A DNA stretch of 64,000 nt from NCBI RefSeq assembly GCF_000715075.1, contig NC_134101.1, positions 195,630,103 to 195,694,102 on the forward strand. Direction: 5' to 3'. Position 1 is the stretch's first letter. Each line of letters opens with the position of its first letter. The notes beneath the pieces were generated by a model. The model ran no database searches. It had not been told where the DNA came from and saw nothing but the letters and a program-made list of their open reading frames with translations. Of the stretch, positions 1 through 11,482 are shown in pieces. The position numbers were made by a program, and so were the translations under genes. This DNA is from Nicotiana tabacum (taxonomy: Eukaryota > Streptophyta > Magnoliopsida > Solanales > Solanaceae).

Positions 1-189
1 ATTTGATTTTAAATCTCAGGACCCTCCTAGATAATAGGATTTAGTTTTAAGGTCTTCATAGATAACAAGATTTAGCGGAAGTTATACCTTTAGGAAATAT
101 AACTTAGATTTAAAACTGTCATATAACTAGGAGTTTTCAGGACCCTCCTAGATAATGGGATCTAGCATTAAAGTTCTTTGAGATTTTCT

Positions 190-1130
190 GGTAACATGAT
201 TCAATTAACACTCATAGATGCGCCCAGCACCAAACTGGGGCAAAAGTTTCCTTCGTTTTTGTGGAAATCAGGCGCCCACCTGGAGAAAAAGGGAATACAT
301 TCAAGTTCAGCAATCATGCACCCACCTGGAGAACAATGGAATACATTTCAAGTTTTGGTAATCAGGCGCCAACCTGAAAAACAAGGGAATACATTTCAAA
401 TTCAGCAATCAGGCACCCACCTGGAGAACAAGGGAATACATTTTAAGTTCAGTAATCAGGCGCCCACCTAGAGAACAAGGGAATACATTCAAGTGCAGCA
501 ATCAGACACCCACCTGGAGAACAAGGAAATACATTTTTCAAGTTCAACAATCAGGCGCCCACCTAAAGAACAAGGGAATACATTTTCGGTTCAGTAATCA
601 GGCTCCCACCTGGAGAACAAGGGAATATATTTCCAATTCAGCAATCAGGCGCCCACCTGGAGAACAAGGGAATACATTTTCAAATTTCAGCAATCAGGCG
701 CCCACCTGAAAAACAAGGGAGTACAATTCAAGTTTTAGCTTTCAAGTTCTTACTGATATTTGGGAACATGATTTAGTTTACAATCACATATGTGCCCAGC
801 CACCAAACTGGGGCAGAAATTTTCTTTGTTTTTGTTTATTTTTGTTGAAATCAGGTGCCCACCTGGAGAACAAGGGAATACATTTTCAAGTTCAGCAATC
901 AGGCGCCCACCTGGAGAACAAGGGAATACATTTTTAAGTTTTAGAAATCAGGCGCCCACCTAGATAACAAGGGAATACATTTCAAGTTCAGCAACCAGGC
1001 GCCCACCTGGAGAACAAGGGAATACATTTCAAGTTCAGCAATCAGGAGCCCGCTTGGAGAACAAGGGAATACATTCAAGTTTCAGCAAGTGGGTGTCCAC
1101 CTGGAGAAAGGGAAACATCTCAGATTACAA
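190..1130 (+). repeat. Minisatellite, ~47 bp unit, in noncoding region of element A
   Basis: About 16 degenerate units share the core CAGGCGCCCACCTGGAGAAC followed by AAGGGAATACATTT. The array restarts near 850: a non-array lead-in (CCAGCACCAAACTGGGGCA at about 218) recurs near 795, so there is a higher-order duplication of lead-in plus array. The open frame at 178-471 is only the array read through. The same core lies in element C in the same sense relative to that element. Confidence 0.9.
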
Positions 1131-1354
1131 TTCAAGGCGGCAACAAGGGGATTCCACCAGGAAAATACAAGTCAATAGGAACCACAAGAGCAAGTTTGAA
1201 GATATAGATAGGATTTTGTAATGCATATATCATAGTCTAGGCTAGCTTCTTTTATTTTATAATGGTGTAATAAGGGGGTTCAGTAAGCAGTAGCAGCAGC
1301 AGCAACAACAGTGAAATCATAGCTTCATGGTAGTCCCGGCTACCAGACATTCCT

Positions 1355-1421
1355 GAACTACACTGACATGATTCTTTTCTAACCAAGGATATGTAGGCAA
1401 CCTCGGAAGCAGGGTGCGGTC
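1355..1421 (+). other. Conserved noncoding motif, polypurine-proximal copy (A)
   Basis: Pattern GAACTAC...TGAC.TGATTC...AGGATATGTAGGCAACC...CGGTC. It sits ~110 bases before the 3' LTR. Related copies occur in B (10460-10527, 12077-12139) and C (59498-59565, 62426-62483), always in element sense. Its function is unknown. Confidence 0.75.
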
Positions 1422-1514
1422 AAATATTTCAAAAATGCTTCTCACAGAGTATTCGAACGGGCAAAAATCTCTCGTATCCGCTCACTTATCTTTGCACGAA
1501 AACTCTTCGTATTT

Positions 1515-1533
1515 CCGAGCAAAGAGGGGCAGC
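1515..1533 (+). other. Polypurine tract of element A
   Basis: CCGAGCAAAGAGGGGCAGC lies directly before the LTR start TGTGAGCACG. This is the expected place for the plus-strand primer of reverse transcription. C has the near-identical ACAAAGAGGGGCAGC before its LTR. Confidence 0.85.
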
Positions 1534-2640
1534 TGTGAGCACGTGATTTTTGCCCTATATGAATTACTCCCACAAATTCAAAACAAAACAATTTTTTCCA
1601 TTGTTTGCAATTTCGTGGATGTTCGTAGCATTTTATTATTGTTTGCATTTGTCTGCGCATGCTTAATTTTGTTTAAATTATGAAAAATACAAAATATGTT
1701 GCATTTGCATTTATGATTAATTTTATATTTTTAAATCAATTAGTAATTTAGTTTCTTTACAAAAATAGAAAATCACAAAAAATGGTTTATTTTGCATTGT
1801 TCAGTTTTTAGATTTGAATTTTGGTATTTAATCAGTTGTAATAATTATTAGGGTAATTAATTTAATTTTCTAGGATAATTTGGTTTAGGAATTAAGTTGG
1901 GTTTTGTTTTATTTTCATTTTTAGAAAAAAACAAAAGGAATTAAAAAGAGAATTGAAACGAGAAGGAAAGAATTGAGAAGGATCAAATTTTGGGCCAAAC
2001 TAATTAAATTCCCCAGCTCAAATCATTTTTCTTCCCAAACCCATGTAAACCCAGCCCAAACCCGCGCCCCAACCCCGTACAACCCCACTTCCCAACCAAA
2101 TGACGTCGTTTGCCTCCCCCGGATCCCAGCCATTAATCTTCATTGATCCGACGGTTGGGAAGTAGCCTCCCCAGGCTAATTAAGTGTCCGAATAAACCCC
2201 ACCCCCCTCAGAACCCCATACCTCGTCTCTCTCTCACCTTCGCCCTTCAGAGTCCAAACCTAAACCCTAACCCGCCGCCCCTAATTCCCGTAGCCTTAAC
2301 CCGGTGGTTCCACCTCCGTTCACCCCTATTTTTACAACCCAAGACCTCCTTCATCTCCTCTTCCTAAATCCCTAACCCATATCTTTAAAATCTCTCTGGT
2401 TCATCTTGAATCTTAAATCGAAGACTAGACCAAAAACCTAACCTTTCCCAAACCACCCTAAATTAAGACTAGATAACCCCTATGGCTCATTCTTCCCTAA
2501 TCCACAACGAGTTTCTCTCAAATCCTCGAAGAGTTGCTCGAATCTCAAATCAAATGAGAGACCCTAAAACCCTAAATCTCTTTACCTTCAGTTCTAAGCA
2601 TGCACTGGCCCAGGCTTCTTGGTTGTCACAATTCGAAGTC

Positions 2641-2718
2641 TTGGTTCGACACAAAATTGATGCAGTTCACTTGTTCTTAACAAAGAACAAGTGAATAGCA
2701 TCAATTTTGTTAAACCAA
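2641..2718. repeat. Long inverted repeat (hairpin) in LTR A
   Basis: The arms 2641-2678 and 2683-2718 are complementary over about 33 of 36 pairs around the loop AACA, with a small bulge near the base. It lies ~1.1 kb into the LTR, near the position of the 21 bp perfect hairpin in LTR C. Confidence 0.85.
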
Positions 2719-3449
2719 GAAATTCGATTTGGTTTCGAGTTTGCTTGGTGAGTTCTTCTGCATATCCGTTTTATCTATTGATCTTCTTCTTTTCTTTTCC
2801 GTTTGCCTTGACTAATTTTGTCTTCTGTGAATAGACTTAGGTTTAGTTTTCCCTCCTTTAGTTAATTTGGGTTTGGTATTTGATTTTGGTCGTTTTTAAT
2901 TTTCTTTTCAACTCCTAAAACTTGTTCACTAACCTTGTTTGCCCATTTGTTTAGTTTTAGAGTTATGTCTTTGATTTCCTTCTTGTTAGTTCTTTAGCTT
3001 AGGTTAATTAGTTTATGTTGATTTAGTAATTTAGTTAATCCCTCACTTAGCTGTGAATTGATCAGTGATTGAATTAGGATTGTTGTTGAAATCATTTCAT
3101 GATATCTGGGTTTGTAGTGTATTTTTTTCAATTGGATAAATGCTCGCTTGGGCTTTGGGCTGTCTCTGATCCATTTGGCAAGGAGCAGCCCACCTGATTT
3201 GGTTTAGTATTGGGCCAAATTTTGACCCATCTTGGTCTGGTTCTCAAAGTAAAATTCAGGGGGTATTAAGGGTAAACTGGGGAAATTACTGAGAGAATCT
3301 CCCAAGTAACCTCCCATGAAGCTTCCTAGAAGCTGCATAGTACACTTACTTGGTTAAAAAGTCAAAAGTCAAGACTAAAAAACAAAGAAAAAGAAGCTGA
3401 AAAGGGTCTAATTGCAAATCTGATCTTCTGTAAGTTGCCCTGTTTGCTT

Positions 3450-3462
3450 GCCTATAAAGGCA
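3450..3462 (+). promoter_or_regulatory. Putative LTR TATA box (A)
   Basis: GCCTATAAAGGC lies ~1.9 kb into the LTR and is followed by sequence typical of an LTR leader. C has TATAAATAGAGG at a comparable place, supporting a U3/R boundary just downstream. In a 3' LTR this would drive outward transcription. Confidence 0.55.
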
Positions 3463-5089
3463 CCTTTTCTTGCCTGAGAAGGCAGAGATTGAAGAATTAA
3501 AAAAATCTAGAAATACAAACGGCTGGTTTTTGACTGTTTCATGGAGTTTCTTCTGTGATTTTTGAAGTTTTCGATTAACAAAATATTTCTAATTCATCCG
3601 GGATTAAATAGCATGAATCTGTGTTCTTAGAGCTTGGTTTTTGAGGTTTTGTTGCTAGGGTTACTGTGCTATTAGACCTGGTTATGAGTCCTGCTGCTAC
3701 GGTTACTGTTTTATTGACCAAACCAAATTGGATCCCTGCCTCGTTTTCTGATTATTGGGCTATTGCTGTTACTGCTTCTTCACCTCTTTTCCTTTCATTT
3801 CCAAGTACATATTCTGAATCCTTCATGATGTAAGTTTCGATTTGAAGATGGAAATAAAGACATTGTTGGAATCATGGCAGTGATTCTATTTGTGCCACAA
3901 TTGTACTTCCTTCACGATGATAATGCTTTTAGTCAATTGATTTGTAATGTAGTCTAGCTAGTTTCTGTTTGAATAGCTGAGTTCTCATGTGGTATTTAAA
4001 TTCTGGATGGTTGTAATGGTGTATTAAGGGCTTTAAGTAAGCTTTAAAATGCAACAAGGTTGCTTCAATCTCGGTCAAAAATGAGTAATCATTGCTTTGG
4101 GTATTATCCTCATGTTTGAATTGGGATTAAGGATGCTAAGGGTAATCATGATATTGTTTGTCAAAGGGGTATGTGAGTGGATATGCATAGTAGCTATTTA
4201 AATTAGCATTTCATTTATTAGCATATGAATGTGTTTTAACTAAAATGGTTTGGAATAGGTTTCAGCTTAATTCTAATCAGTCTTTCAGTACAGTAGTTGT
4301 TAATTTAAATTTGGTGGCTTCTCAATGTCAAGTTTACAAATCTGCTGATGTATAAAATTCCTTTATCGTCAAAATCTGATTGCTTCTGCTATTGTACGGG
4401 TTCGATATGTGAATCCCTGAAATGTCCAGCTTGTGCGAATTGGGATCATATTGGGCCTAAAAATGAAGCAACTTGCCCAGAATTAGGATAGTGTATTTGG
4501 CATCGTTTGGGCCCGCTTGATTTCATTGGCCCAATTTCCTTGCTTGCTGGTTTGTGGATATCAAATTTAGTTCGGGCTTTTTAGCATAGTAGATATTCTG
4601 AACTCCTGGGGTTGCCTCTCTTCCATAATTAATTAGACTTTCTAAAATGAACTTGTGGTCACCATATTTAACAACAAATAGCTATGGTCGTCATTATTAA
4701 ATCTAGAAGTTAGCATAAATCGATGTGTGCCATGATGAACAAAATCTTAAAATGCACGGCCCTCAATTAATTAATTTTGTTTATCCTTAGAAATCGAGGC
4801 GTGCCATTTAGCGAAATTCCATGGCCCTCGTAAAGTGCAAAAGCATAGTTGCTTTAGGCGCGTATTTTAATAATCTACTTTCCTAAACTCGGGTGCACAT
4901 TTATGTGACCCAAATCCAAATCTCAACGATGTTCAAATATGTCAAAAACCACGGGTGCATTTATGTGATGTGGTTCGAGACGTGTTTTAATAACGTTGCA
5001 ATTTTCTTTAAAAAATAAATAAAAGTGGTTATAAAGTTAAAATTGCACCATAGGCTAAAACATCAAATAATAGGCCAATTATAACAGTT

Positions 5090-5270
5090 GAGCGACCGTG
5101 CTAGAACCACGGAATCCGGGAATGCCTAACACCTTCTCCCGGGTTAACAGAATTCCTTACCCGGATTTTTGTGTTCGCGGACTGTATTACAGAGTCAACC
5201 TTTCCTCGACTCGGGATTTTAAACCGGTGACTTGGAACACCTTAAATTATCCCAAGTGGCGACTCTGAAT
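5090..5270 (+). other. Conserved U5-side module of LTR A
   Basis: Contains GCGACCGTGCTAGAACCACGG, TGCCTAACACCTTCTCCCGG, TTCCTTACCCGGATTT and GTGGCGACTCTGA. The same ordered words occur in LTR C and, more diverged, in both LTRs of B, whose other LTR sequence differs. It is probably a functional part of R/U5. Confidence 0.7.
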
Positions 5271-5361
5271 TTAATAAAAATAATCTTGTTTCGATTGTCA
5301 TTTAAATTGGAAAAACTCTCTTATGCCCTTGGCGGGGTGTAGGTAAAAAAGAGGTGTGATA

Positions 5362-5654
5362 GTATTTTGTTTGGCACGAGCGGAATATGATGTTGAATAT
5401 GCAATTACAAGAATGAAACAAGTTGTCACGTATTTTCACGTTCATAAAGTAATGATTACAATAATTGCTCATAATTACAACGGCATTGAAGGAAAGTGGT
5501 AAAAGAAAGCACTAAAGAAAAGAAACAAAGAGCCAAGTGAGTTTCATAGCAGAAAAGAGGAAGACATTAAATAAAGGTAATAAAGAAGCAGTGAAGTCAC
5601 AAGTAACATGAGATGGTAAAAGCCTAAAGAAGCCCCCCCGCAGAGTCGCCATGC
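5362..5654. other. Unassigned stretch between elements A and B
   Basis: About 290 bases between the end of LTR A and the start of B. No coding region or known repeat was recognised. It is the left flank of the B insertion and ends with the target duplication CATGC. The open frame crossing into 5756 on minus runs into the B LTR and is not a gene. Confidence 0.6.
5650..5654. repeat. Target site duplication of element B (left)
   Basis: CATGC directly abuts the B LTR start. The right flank has CAAGC at 24943-24947, four of five bases identical, as expected for an aged 5 bp Ty3-gypsy target duplication. Confidence 0.65.
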
Positions 5655-6842
5655 TGTCGCGCCCCCTTTTTCTAAGGCGAAATCGGGTTCATGACATTTG
5701 GGAGGACAACTTGTTCCCTCTTGGGAATTGGATTTTTTGGGTTGAAGAATCGCCACCTAATAATTAAAGTGCATTAGAACACTAAAGAAGAGTTCGAGTT
5801 GGAAAACCAGAGTTCGGGTAAGGGCTAGAAATTATCTCAAGGGGGTGTTAGGCACCCCCCAAGATCCACTAGTGTGGTTCCCGGCCGTGTTACCATTGTG
5901 ACTTTGAATAACAAGTAAGCAAATAGAAGTCTCAAGTAAAGGGGGGTTTTCACATAATATTGCAAGCAAGTTGAGAGTTTGACGAAAGTAAAGAAAGGAG
6001 AATTTTAAATAAATAGTTTGAGAATAAAATAAACAAATAAAGGAAAGGGGGTCCTAGGTTTACAAATAATATGGATCACATCAATGCGATACCCGTTAAT
6101 CACTCCTCAAAAGAGAGGCTACACGTGGTATTAGCGCACTGGTCATCATATCCATATCTATCCTTCCCACCCCGTTAAGGTATTAAAGCGCGGAATAATA
6201 TCGTTTCTTATTGCATGCTATTACTCATCCCAATCCTATCAGTCCAGGAGGTATTTGAGACTACTAATCCTAAAGGGGAGGGAGTTGGGGCTTTTCAGAG
6301 TTTTAAAAGGATAAAAAGTCTAGGCGACAAACAAAATACATAAGCAATTAGGGGAAAAACAAATAGCAGTTAAGGCTCAAACAAGCCTCCTCACTCAGAG
6401 GAGCAAATATATAGCATGACTTCAAATACTGGTTATGGTCTGAATTAAAGCGTTAGTGCAGGCTGATTTATCACATACTTCTTAGATGAGGAGTCTGAAT
6501 TAGCCTTGTCTGGTTGTAGTTTATCAAAACTGACACAGTTAATTAATCACCTAATGATTTGCCTAGGTGATACCTATAGGCATGACATCTAACAATACTG
6601 ATTCTAAAGAAAGGATTACTGGTTTTATAAACAAGAGTTTTGCAGATTGTAAACGATATTACTACTGATTATAAACTCAGAAATGGAATAGCGAAACTGA
6701 TTCAATTGACTACCCTTATAGGCATGATTTCTAAGCATTATTGGTTTTTAAACGATTGCAAAAATGCAAGAGTCCTATAGGCATGATATCTGGAATGAAG
6801 TTGATTATTATTAAACCTATGATTGTTTGCCTAACGACATGT

Positions 6843-7085
6843 ATATGCAGAAATGCAGAAAACCTATGATCATGATTTCTTTAAGCAGAAATGCATAAAC
6901 ATAGAGACAGGATTTCTATATGCAGAAATGCAGAAACCTAGATACAGGATTTCTATATGCAAAAATGCAGAAACCTAGATACAGGACTTCTATATGCAGA
7001 AATGCAGAAACCTAGATACAGGATTTCTAAATGCAGAAATGCAGAAACCTAGATACAGGATTTCTATATGCAGAAATGCAGAACT
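6843..7085 (-). repeat. ~37 bp minisatellite in 3' LTR of B
   Basis: About seven units of TATATGCAGAAATGCAGAAA plus CCTAGATACAGGATTTC. The other LTR has fewer units (21465-21672), which accounts for most of the LTR length difference. Confidence 0.85.
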
Positions 7086-8132
7086 TATAGGCATAATTTC
7101 TAAGATGAAGTAATTTATAAGTAACCTATAGGCATGTTGTTTATGTGAATGCAAGAATCAGAAAATCCTATAGGCAAGTTATCTACCCCTTTGCATACAT
7201 TCATCCAATCCCTTTCCACTAGCCATCCCCAATAATTATTACAAATTATTACAGACCCGAATGAAAGAAAAAAAAAAGTAAAAAATTACATCAGAAGTTC
7301 CAACTACAACCAAACAACCTAATTCAGACTTAAAGTCCAACAATATGAGATAAACCAACTTTCAGGATCGGATTTCCAAAAGTCTTTCTCATACTTGGGA
7401 TATGTCAAAGTTCCTAAGAGTCTCAAAGGGGCTCCAGGCAGTGCGTACACCCCAAACACATGCAGAATTAAGATCACAGTACAGTGTGGAAAGGCCAGCT
7501 CTAAGATGTCCAAGTTCAGAGGGAACTCAAGGTCCCAAAGCAAGGCTCATAAGAGGGGGGCAAAACTTAAGAGTCTAAGAGTAAGTGTAAGTGCATAGGG
7601 GGGGATCAGGGAAAGCCATGGCAGGCTGGCGGTCATGCCCTGCAATTGGGAGTGCTGGAACACCCCTGACCAGCCTGTCAGCCAAAATTGGGAGTTAGGA
7701 TCCATTGAGGATCAGGTTTGGACCTGGGCAGTAATTTGGATACTGCCAGGCCATGAACCTTAACTCAAACACATAAAAGGGAATAGGGGTAGGGATTCAT
7801 AACAGAAAACATATGCAAGGAAAGAACACACATAGTTAACATTAATCATGAACAACAAAGTAAACAAGATTGCAGAAAACTGTAAATAAACACATAGGGG
7901 TGAGGCAGGAAAGCTAAATCAGAACATACCAGTTTCAGGGAAAACAAACAAGTAAAAGTAGTCTTGAAAAGGCCAAGTTGCAAGCAAAAGTTCCAAAAGA
8001 TCCCAGAAAAAAGCAGAATATTGTAAGAGTATTGAACTCAAAGTAATAAAGTGTGTAAGCAAGTTGAAAGTATTGATCTAAAAGTTCGAGGTATTGAACT
8101 CTAAGTGGTGTCAAAAGTGCAAAAGGGTAGTC

Positions 8133-8143
8133 CCTTTTATAGT
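8133..8143 (-). promoter_or_regulatory. Putative TATA box, B 3' LTR
   Basis: On minus the sequence reads CACTATAAAAGGGACTACCC. It is the only strong TATA box I found in this LTR and is retained at the equivalent place in the 5' LTR. Confidence 0.55.
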
Positions 8144-10367
8144 GCAGAAAACGAGTAAGAAAAGGTAAGGAAATAACTTTGAAATCAGTCTCATATGATC
8201 TCCCTTCAGTTAAGGGATTTGATTTCAAACGGGTATAATACAATTGAGGAAAGAAATTTAATTAAAAAAAATTCACAGTAGCATAAAAAGGGTAAATACA
8301 TAGAGTTTATTTAAGGCAAAAGTCCATTGGTACTTGGTTTGTAAATAAAAAGGAAAGGGAATCTATCAGACAGCCAGTAAAATCAACATTACAGGCTTAG
8401 TTTGAATGAACCAAGTCAGGAATAGGTAAAAAGAGTTCAAACGAAGAAAAACCAGTGACATTTCGTTAGCCTTATTAAAAGGATTTCAGAATCAATCAAT
8501 CAGTTGGTAAAAACCTTTTGAAAGAGAAATTTCACATATATAAAACATATCAATCAAACGAAAGGAATCGTCAGGTTACTCAGAAAAAGAGTCTAACATT
8601 GAAAGCCTTAGAGTCACAAACAAAAGGGAATCGAGTTCAGTTACAGACTCATAGTGAGTCTGAAAGCCTAGGGTCCCAAAGTGGAACCCTAATATCACTT
8701 GCCAAAGAAACCCCCAAATCCTAGGGTTTCGAATTGAGTCAGACATAGAGGTGAGAGAGCAGGTCATTGAAAGAGGCTCAGAAGTCTCTTCCAAAGACTT
8801 TATGAGAAACAAACATACATGATAGAAAGAACTGATTCAAGGTCATGAGAACATGTTTGAGAAAACTCGGAGTTTAAACAAGTTCAGAAGAAAGAGATGA
8901 TACGAGCTTAAACAAAAGCAGGTGAAATATGCTCAGCAAGAACACAAATAGAGCTAAATAAAGTGAACAAAATCAAAGAATTCAACCATAAACACGTATA
9001 GCAAAGAATAAGGATTAACAACACGTATTAACATGTGAGTACAGGAATAACAACAAAAGTAGAAGAAACTTGCATAATAGAAAGGAAACAAGAGAGCAAA
9101 CTTAAGCATAGTAGAAAAGAAAACATACGAGTATAACATAGGTAAACACACATAAAGAAAGAACAGAAAGAATCGGAAAGATATTTGAAGAAACTTTTTT
9201 AGAAACCCTAAAATGAAAATTGAGCAATTTTGAAAAAGAAATTTGGGGGAAAACCTTTTAAAATATCAAGTAAAGCCCAGACATATCACAGATCTCAGAA
9301 AAATAGGTGATTACAGAACCTCAGATGGCTTAGAGTTGCAGAGAAAACTCTAGAAATGAGAAAGGTCTAGAGGAAAGTCAGATCCTGAGTCGAAAAGACT
9401 CATATTGCTTGAACATGTCGGGGTAATGGCCGGAGAAGCCATAGATCTACATATCTGAGAAAGATCTGAACAGAGCCATTGAATTCGGGCTTCAAAACCT
9501 TGAATGGTTTAGGTTTGATGGTGAGAAAGGATGAGTACAGACCATCCATGGCCGGAGACGCCATGGATTCCGGTGGAAACATGGTGAGAAATGGTGGGAG
9601 ACGATTAGGGTTTCGGAGAGGCTCGAAAGGACTTGAGAGACGAAGGGATTCAAAGGCGGCATCTCAGGTGAAATGAATTAGGTCAAGTGGGTTTGGAAAT
9701 TAAAAAGGAAAGGGTGAATTACGGTCGTTGATCAAAATGATCAACGGCCTGGATTAAAGGGGAGCCAGGTGGGGTTTTTTTAATCGGGTCAGGGGTCGGG
9801 TAATTTGGGGATTGGGTTGGTTTAATTTTCGGGCAGAAATGGGTCAAATTGAGGGCCAAAATTGAAAGGTGAAAGGGCTGTAATTGAAATAGAAATGGGC
9901 TAAGTGTTAAATAGCCTATTTTCCCTTTTTATTTTATAAAAATAGTAATAATAATTTTAAAAGTAAATTAAAAACATTGAGCCAACAAATACTATATAAA
10001 TATTAATTTAAAAATACTGGAAATAATTTTATAATTATAAAATGCTACTAATCGTGAAATAGGCTATAATTGCTATTACATGCAATTTAGCTTAAAAATA
10101 CCAAATAGATTTGTAAAAATATACAAAAATCACCTTAATTATATTTTGGTGTAAATATGAAAATAAAATAAGTTATTCACCAAAATGATATTCTTGGGAA
10201 TAATTATTGAATTTTGTACTGCTAAAAATAGACAATAAATTGATTTTAAAATCTTAAAAATTAGGAAAAAATACCAAAACTCTTGGGCATGCTTATATAT
10301 GTATGTATATGCTATTTTGAAAGTATTTTGTATATAAAAATACATAGGAAAAAATTGGGTATCAACA

Positions 10368-10386
10368 GCTGCTCCTCTTTACCCGG
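10368..10386 (-). other. Polypurine tract of element B
   Basis: On minus, CCGGGTAAAGAGGAGCAGC directly precedes the LTR start TGTTGATACC. It resembles the tract of A and C (AAAGAGGGGCAGC), consistent with one lineage. Confidence 0.8.
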
Positions 10387-10459
10387 GAAGGATGAAAGAG
10401 TTGTCGGGTAAAGATATGATGGTCAATTTTGACCGAATGAAATGATTTTGAAGAGTTTT

Positions 10460-10527
10460 GACCGAGCTCTAGTTTTTGGGCTACCTACATATCCCTGGTA
10501 TTACAAGAATCAGGCCATATGTAGTTC
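10460..10527 (-). other. Conserved noncoding motif, polypurine-proximal copy (B)
   Basis: On minus: CGAACTACATATGGCCTGAT, then GGGATATGTAGGTAGCC, then CTCGGTC. CTACATAT and ATATGTAG are perfectly complementary. Same motif as in A and C. Confidence 0.75.
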
Positions 10528-11111
10528 GGGATCCATCGGTGGAGTATGCCGATAGAGATTTTCGAAAAGCGGACGCGATGTTCAGGTTGAGAAAGGATGG
10601 TCAGAGTCTGATAGGCTGCGGGAACTGGAGCGGGATCGCTCCTACTGAGATGGTTGTTGCTAGCCGGTGTACCTGCGAATGAACAATACCAGCATATATA
10701 TATATTGTGCATAAATTTAAACGTGATGCAAGTTCCCGTTGGACTGTGAATGTTGCCTTTGGACGGTTAGGATGATGTCCTCGGACCATGATGTCCTGGG
10801 CCATGAAGCGTATGATAAAGGATTCGCATGCTATGAAATTATATTCTTGGGCTATGAGGATGATGCCTCTGAACCATGATGCCTTTGAATAATGATATGC
10901 AAAAAATAAAATGGGGTCCTCAGCCCATGGCATGGCGTTTCTGGGGCTATGAAAATGGTGCCTCCGAACAATGACGCCTTTGGACAATTTGGCGATATTT
11001 CAGCCCATGAAAATGCAGAAGGTGGCGATCTTTCAGCCGATGCAAGACGTAAATAAAGGGTGGTGGTATTTCAGCCATGCAAGAGAAATAAGGTGGCGGT
11101 ATTTCAGCCAT

Positions 11112-11482
11112 GCAGATGGAGGTAGAGCTTAACCTCGGAAGGCAGAAAGGTAGCCTCATGCAATGCAAAAAATGCAGATGGAGACAGAGCTTAGTCTCGG
11201 AAGGCAGAAAGTAGCCTTATGCAATGCAGAAGATGCAGATGGAGGTAGAACTTAACCTCGGAAGGCAGAAAGGTAGCCTTATGCAATGCAAAAAATGCAG
11301 ATGGAGACAGAGCTTAGTCTCGGAAGGCAAAAAGGTAGCCTTATGCAATATAAAAAATGCAGATGGAGACAGAGCTTAGTCTCGGAAGGCAGAAAGGTAA
11401 CCTTATGCAATGCAGAAAATGCAGATGGAGATAGAGCTTAGTCTCAAAAGGCAGAAAGGTAGCCTTATGCAATGCAGAAAAT
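11112..11482 (-). repeat. 62 bp minisatellite in 3' region of B (six units)
   Basis: Units start at 11112, 11174, 11235, 11297, 11359 and 11421. Each contains GCAGATGGAGACAGAGCTTA and GGCAGAAAGGTAGCCTTATG. It is unrelated in sequence to the arrays in A and C but occupies the same place in the element. Confidence 0.9.

Larger units (their letters stand above)
1..5361 (+). mobile_element. Ogre/Tat-like LTR retrotransposon A, 3' portion
   Basis: This is the 3' end of a large Ty3-gypsy element on the plus strand: noncoding region with a minisatellite, polypurine tract and a 3.8 kb 3' LTR. Its coding part and 5' LTR lie left of the window. The family assignment rests on element C at the other end of the window. 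C carries the same polypurine tract and LTR ends (TGTGAGCACG at the start, GGTGTGA(T/C)A at the end) in inverse orientation, next to a Tat-type integrase. Bases 1-190 hold two copies of an AGGACCCTCCTAGATAAT motif and no gene. Confidence 0.85.
1534..5361 (+). repeat. 3' LTR of element A (3828 bp)
   Basis: It starts TGTGAGCACGTG just after the polypurine tract and ends GGTGTGATA; the last bases have decayed from the TGACA end seen in C. Landmarks are a strong hairpin at 2641-2718, a TATA box at 3453 and a conserved U5-side module at 5090-5270. No protein-coding gene was recognised; small open frames at 2143-2367 and 2482-2694 resemble no known domain. A TGACGTCGTTTG motif near 2100 resembles a bZIP-type site. 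Confidence 0.85.
5655..10367 (-). repeat. 3' LTR of element B (4713 bp)
   Basis: It aligns along its whole length with 20274-24942. Plus-strand ends are TGTCGCGCCCC and GGGTATCAACA. It contains a ~37 bp minisatellite (6843-7085), a TATA box on minus and a U5-side module (5745-5890). A CGTTGATCAAAATGATCAACG palindrome lies near 9726 and a TGAGTCGAAAAGACTCA hairpin near 9387. The open frames inside are paired between both LTRs but carry no recognisable domain. Confidence 0.93.

Noticed and set aside
190..1130. CRISPR-like array of regularly spaced repeats
   Set aside because: Units are head-to-tail and degenerate without unique spacers; the setting is a plant retrotransposon.
2143..2367. Proline-rich 74-residue frame in LTR A
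   Set aside because: C-rich stretch of LTR with no start context or conservation seen in LTR C.
7935..8243. 102-residue frame in the B LTR, repeated in the other LTR (22519-22827)
   Set aside because: Retention in both LTRs follows from their recent common origin; the frame spans the putative TATA box and has no recognisable domain.
8576..8812. 78-residue frame in the B LTR, also paired at 23160-23396
   Set aside because: Same reason as above; low complexity and no domain.
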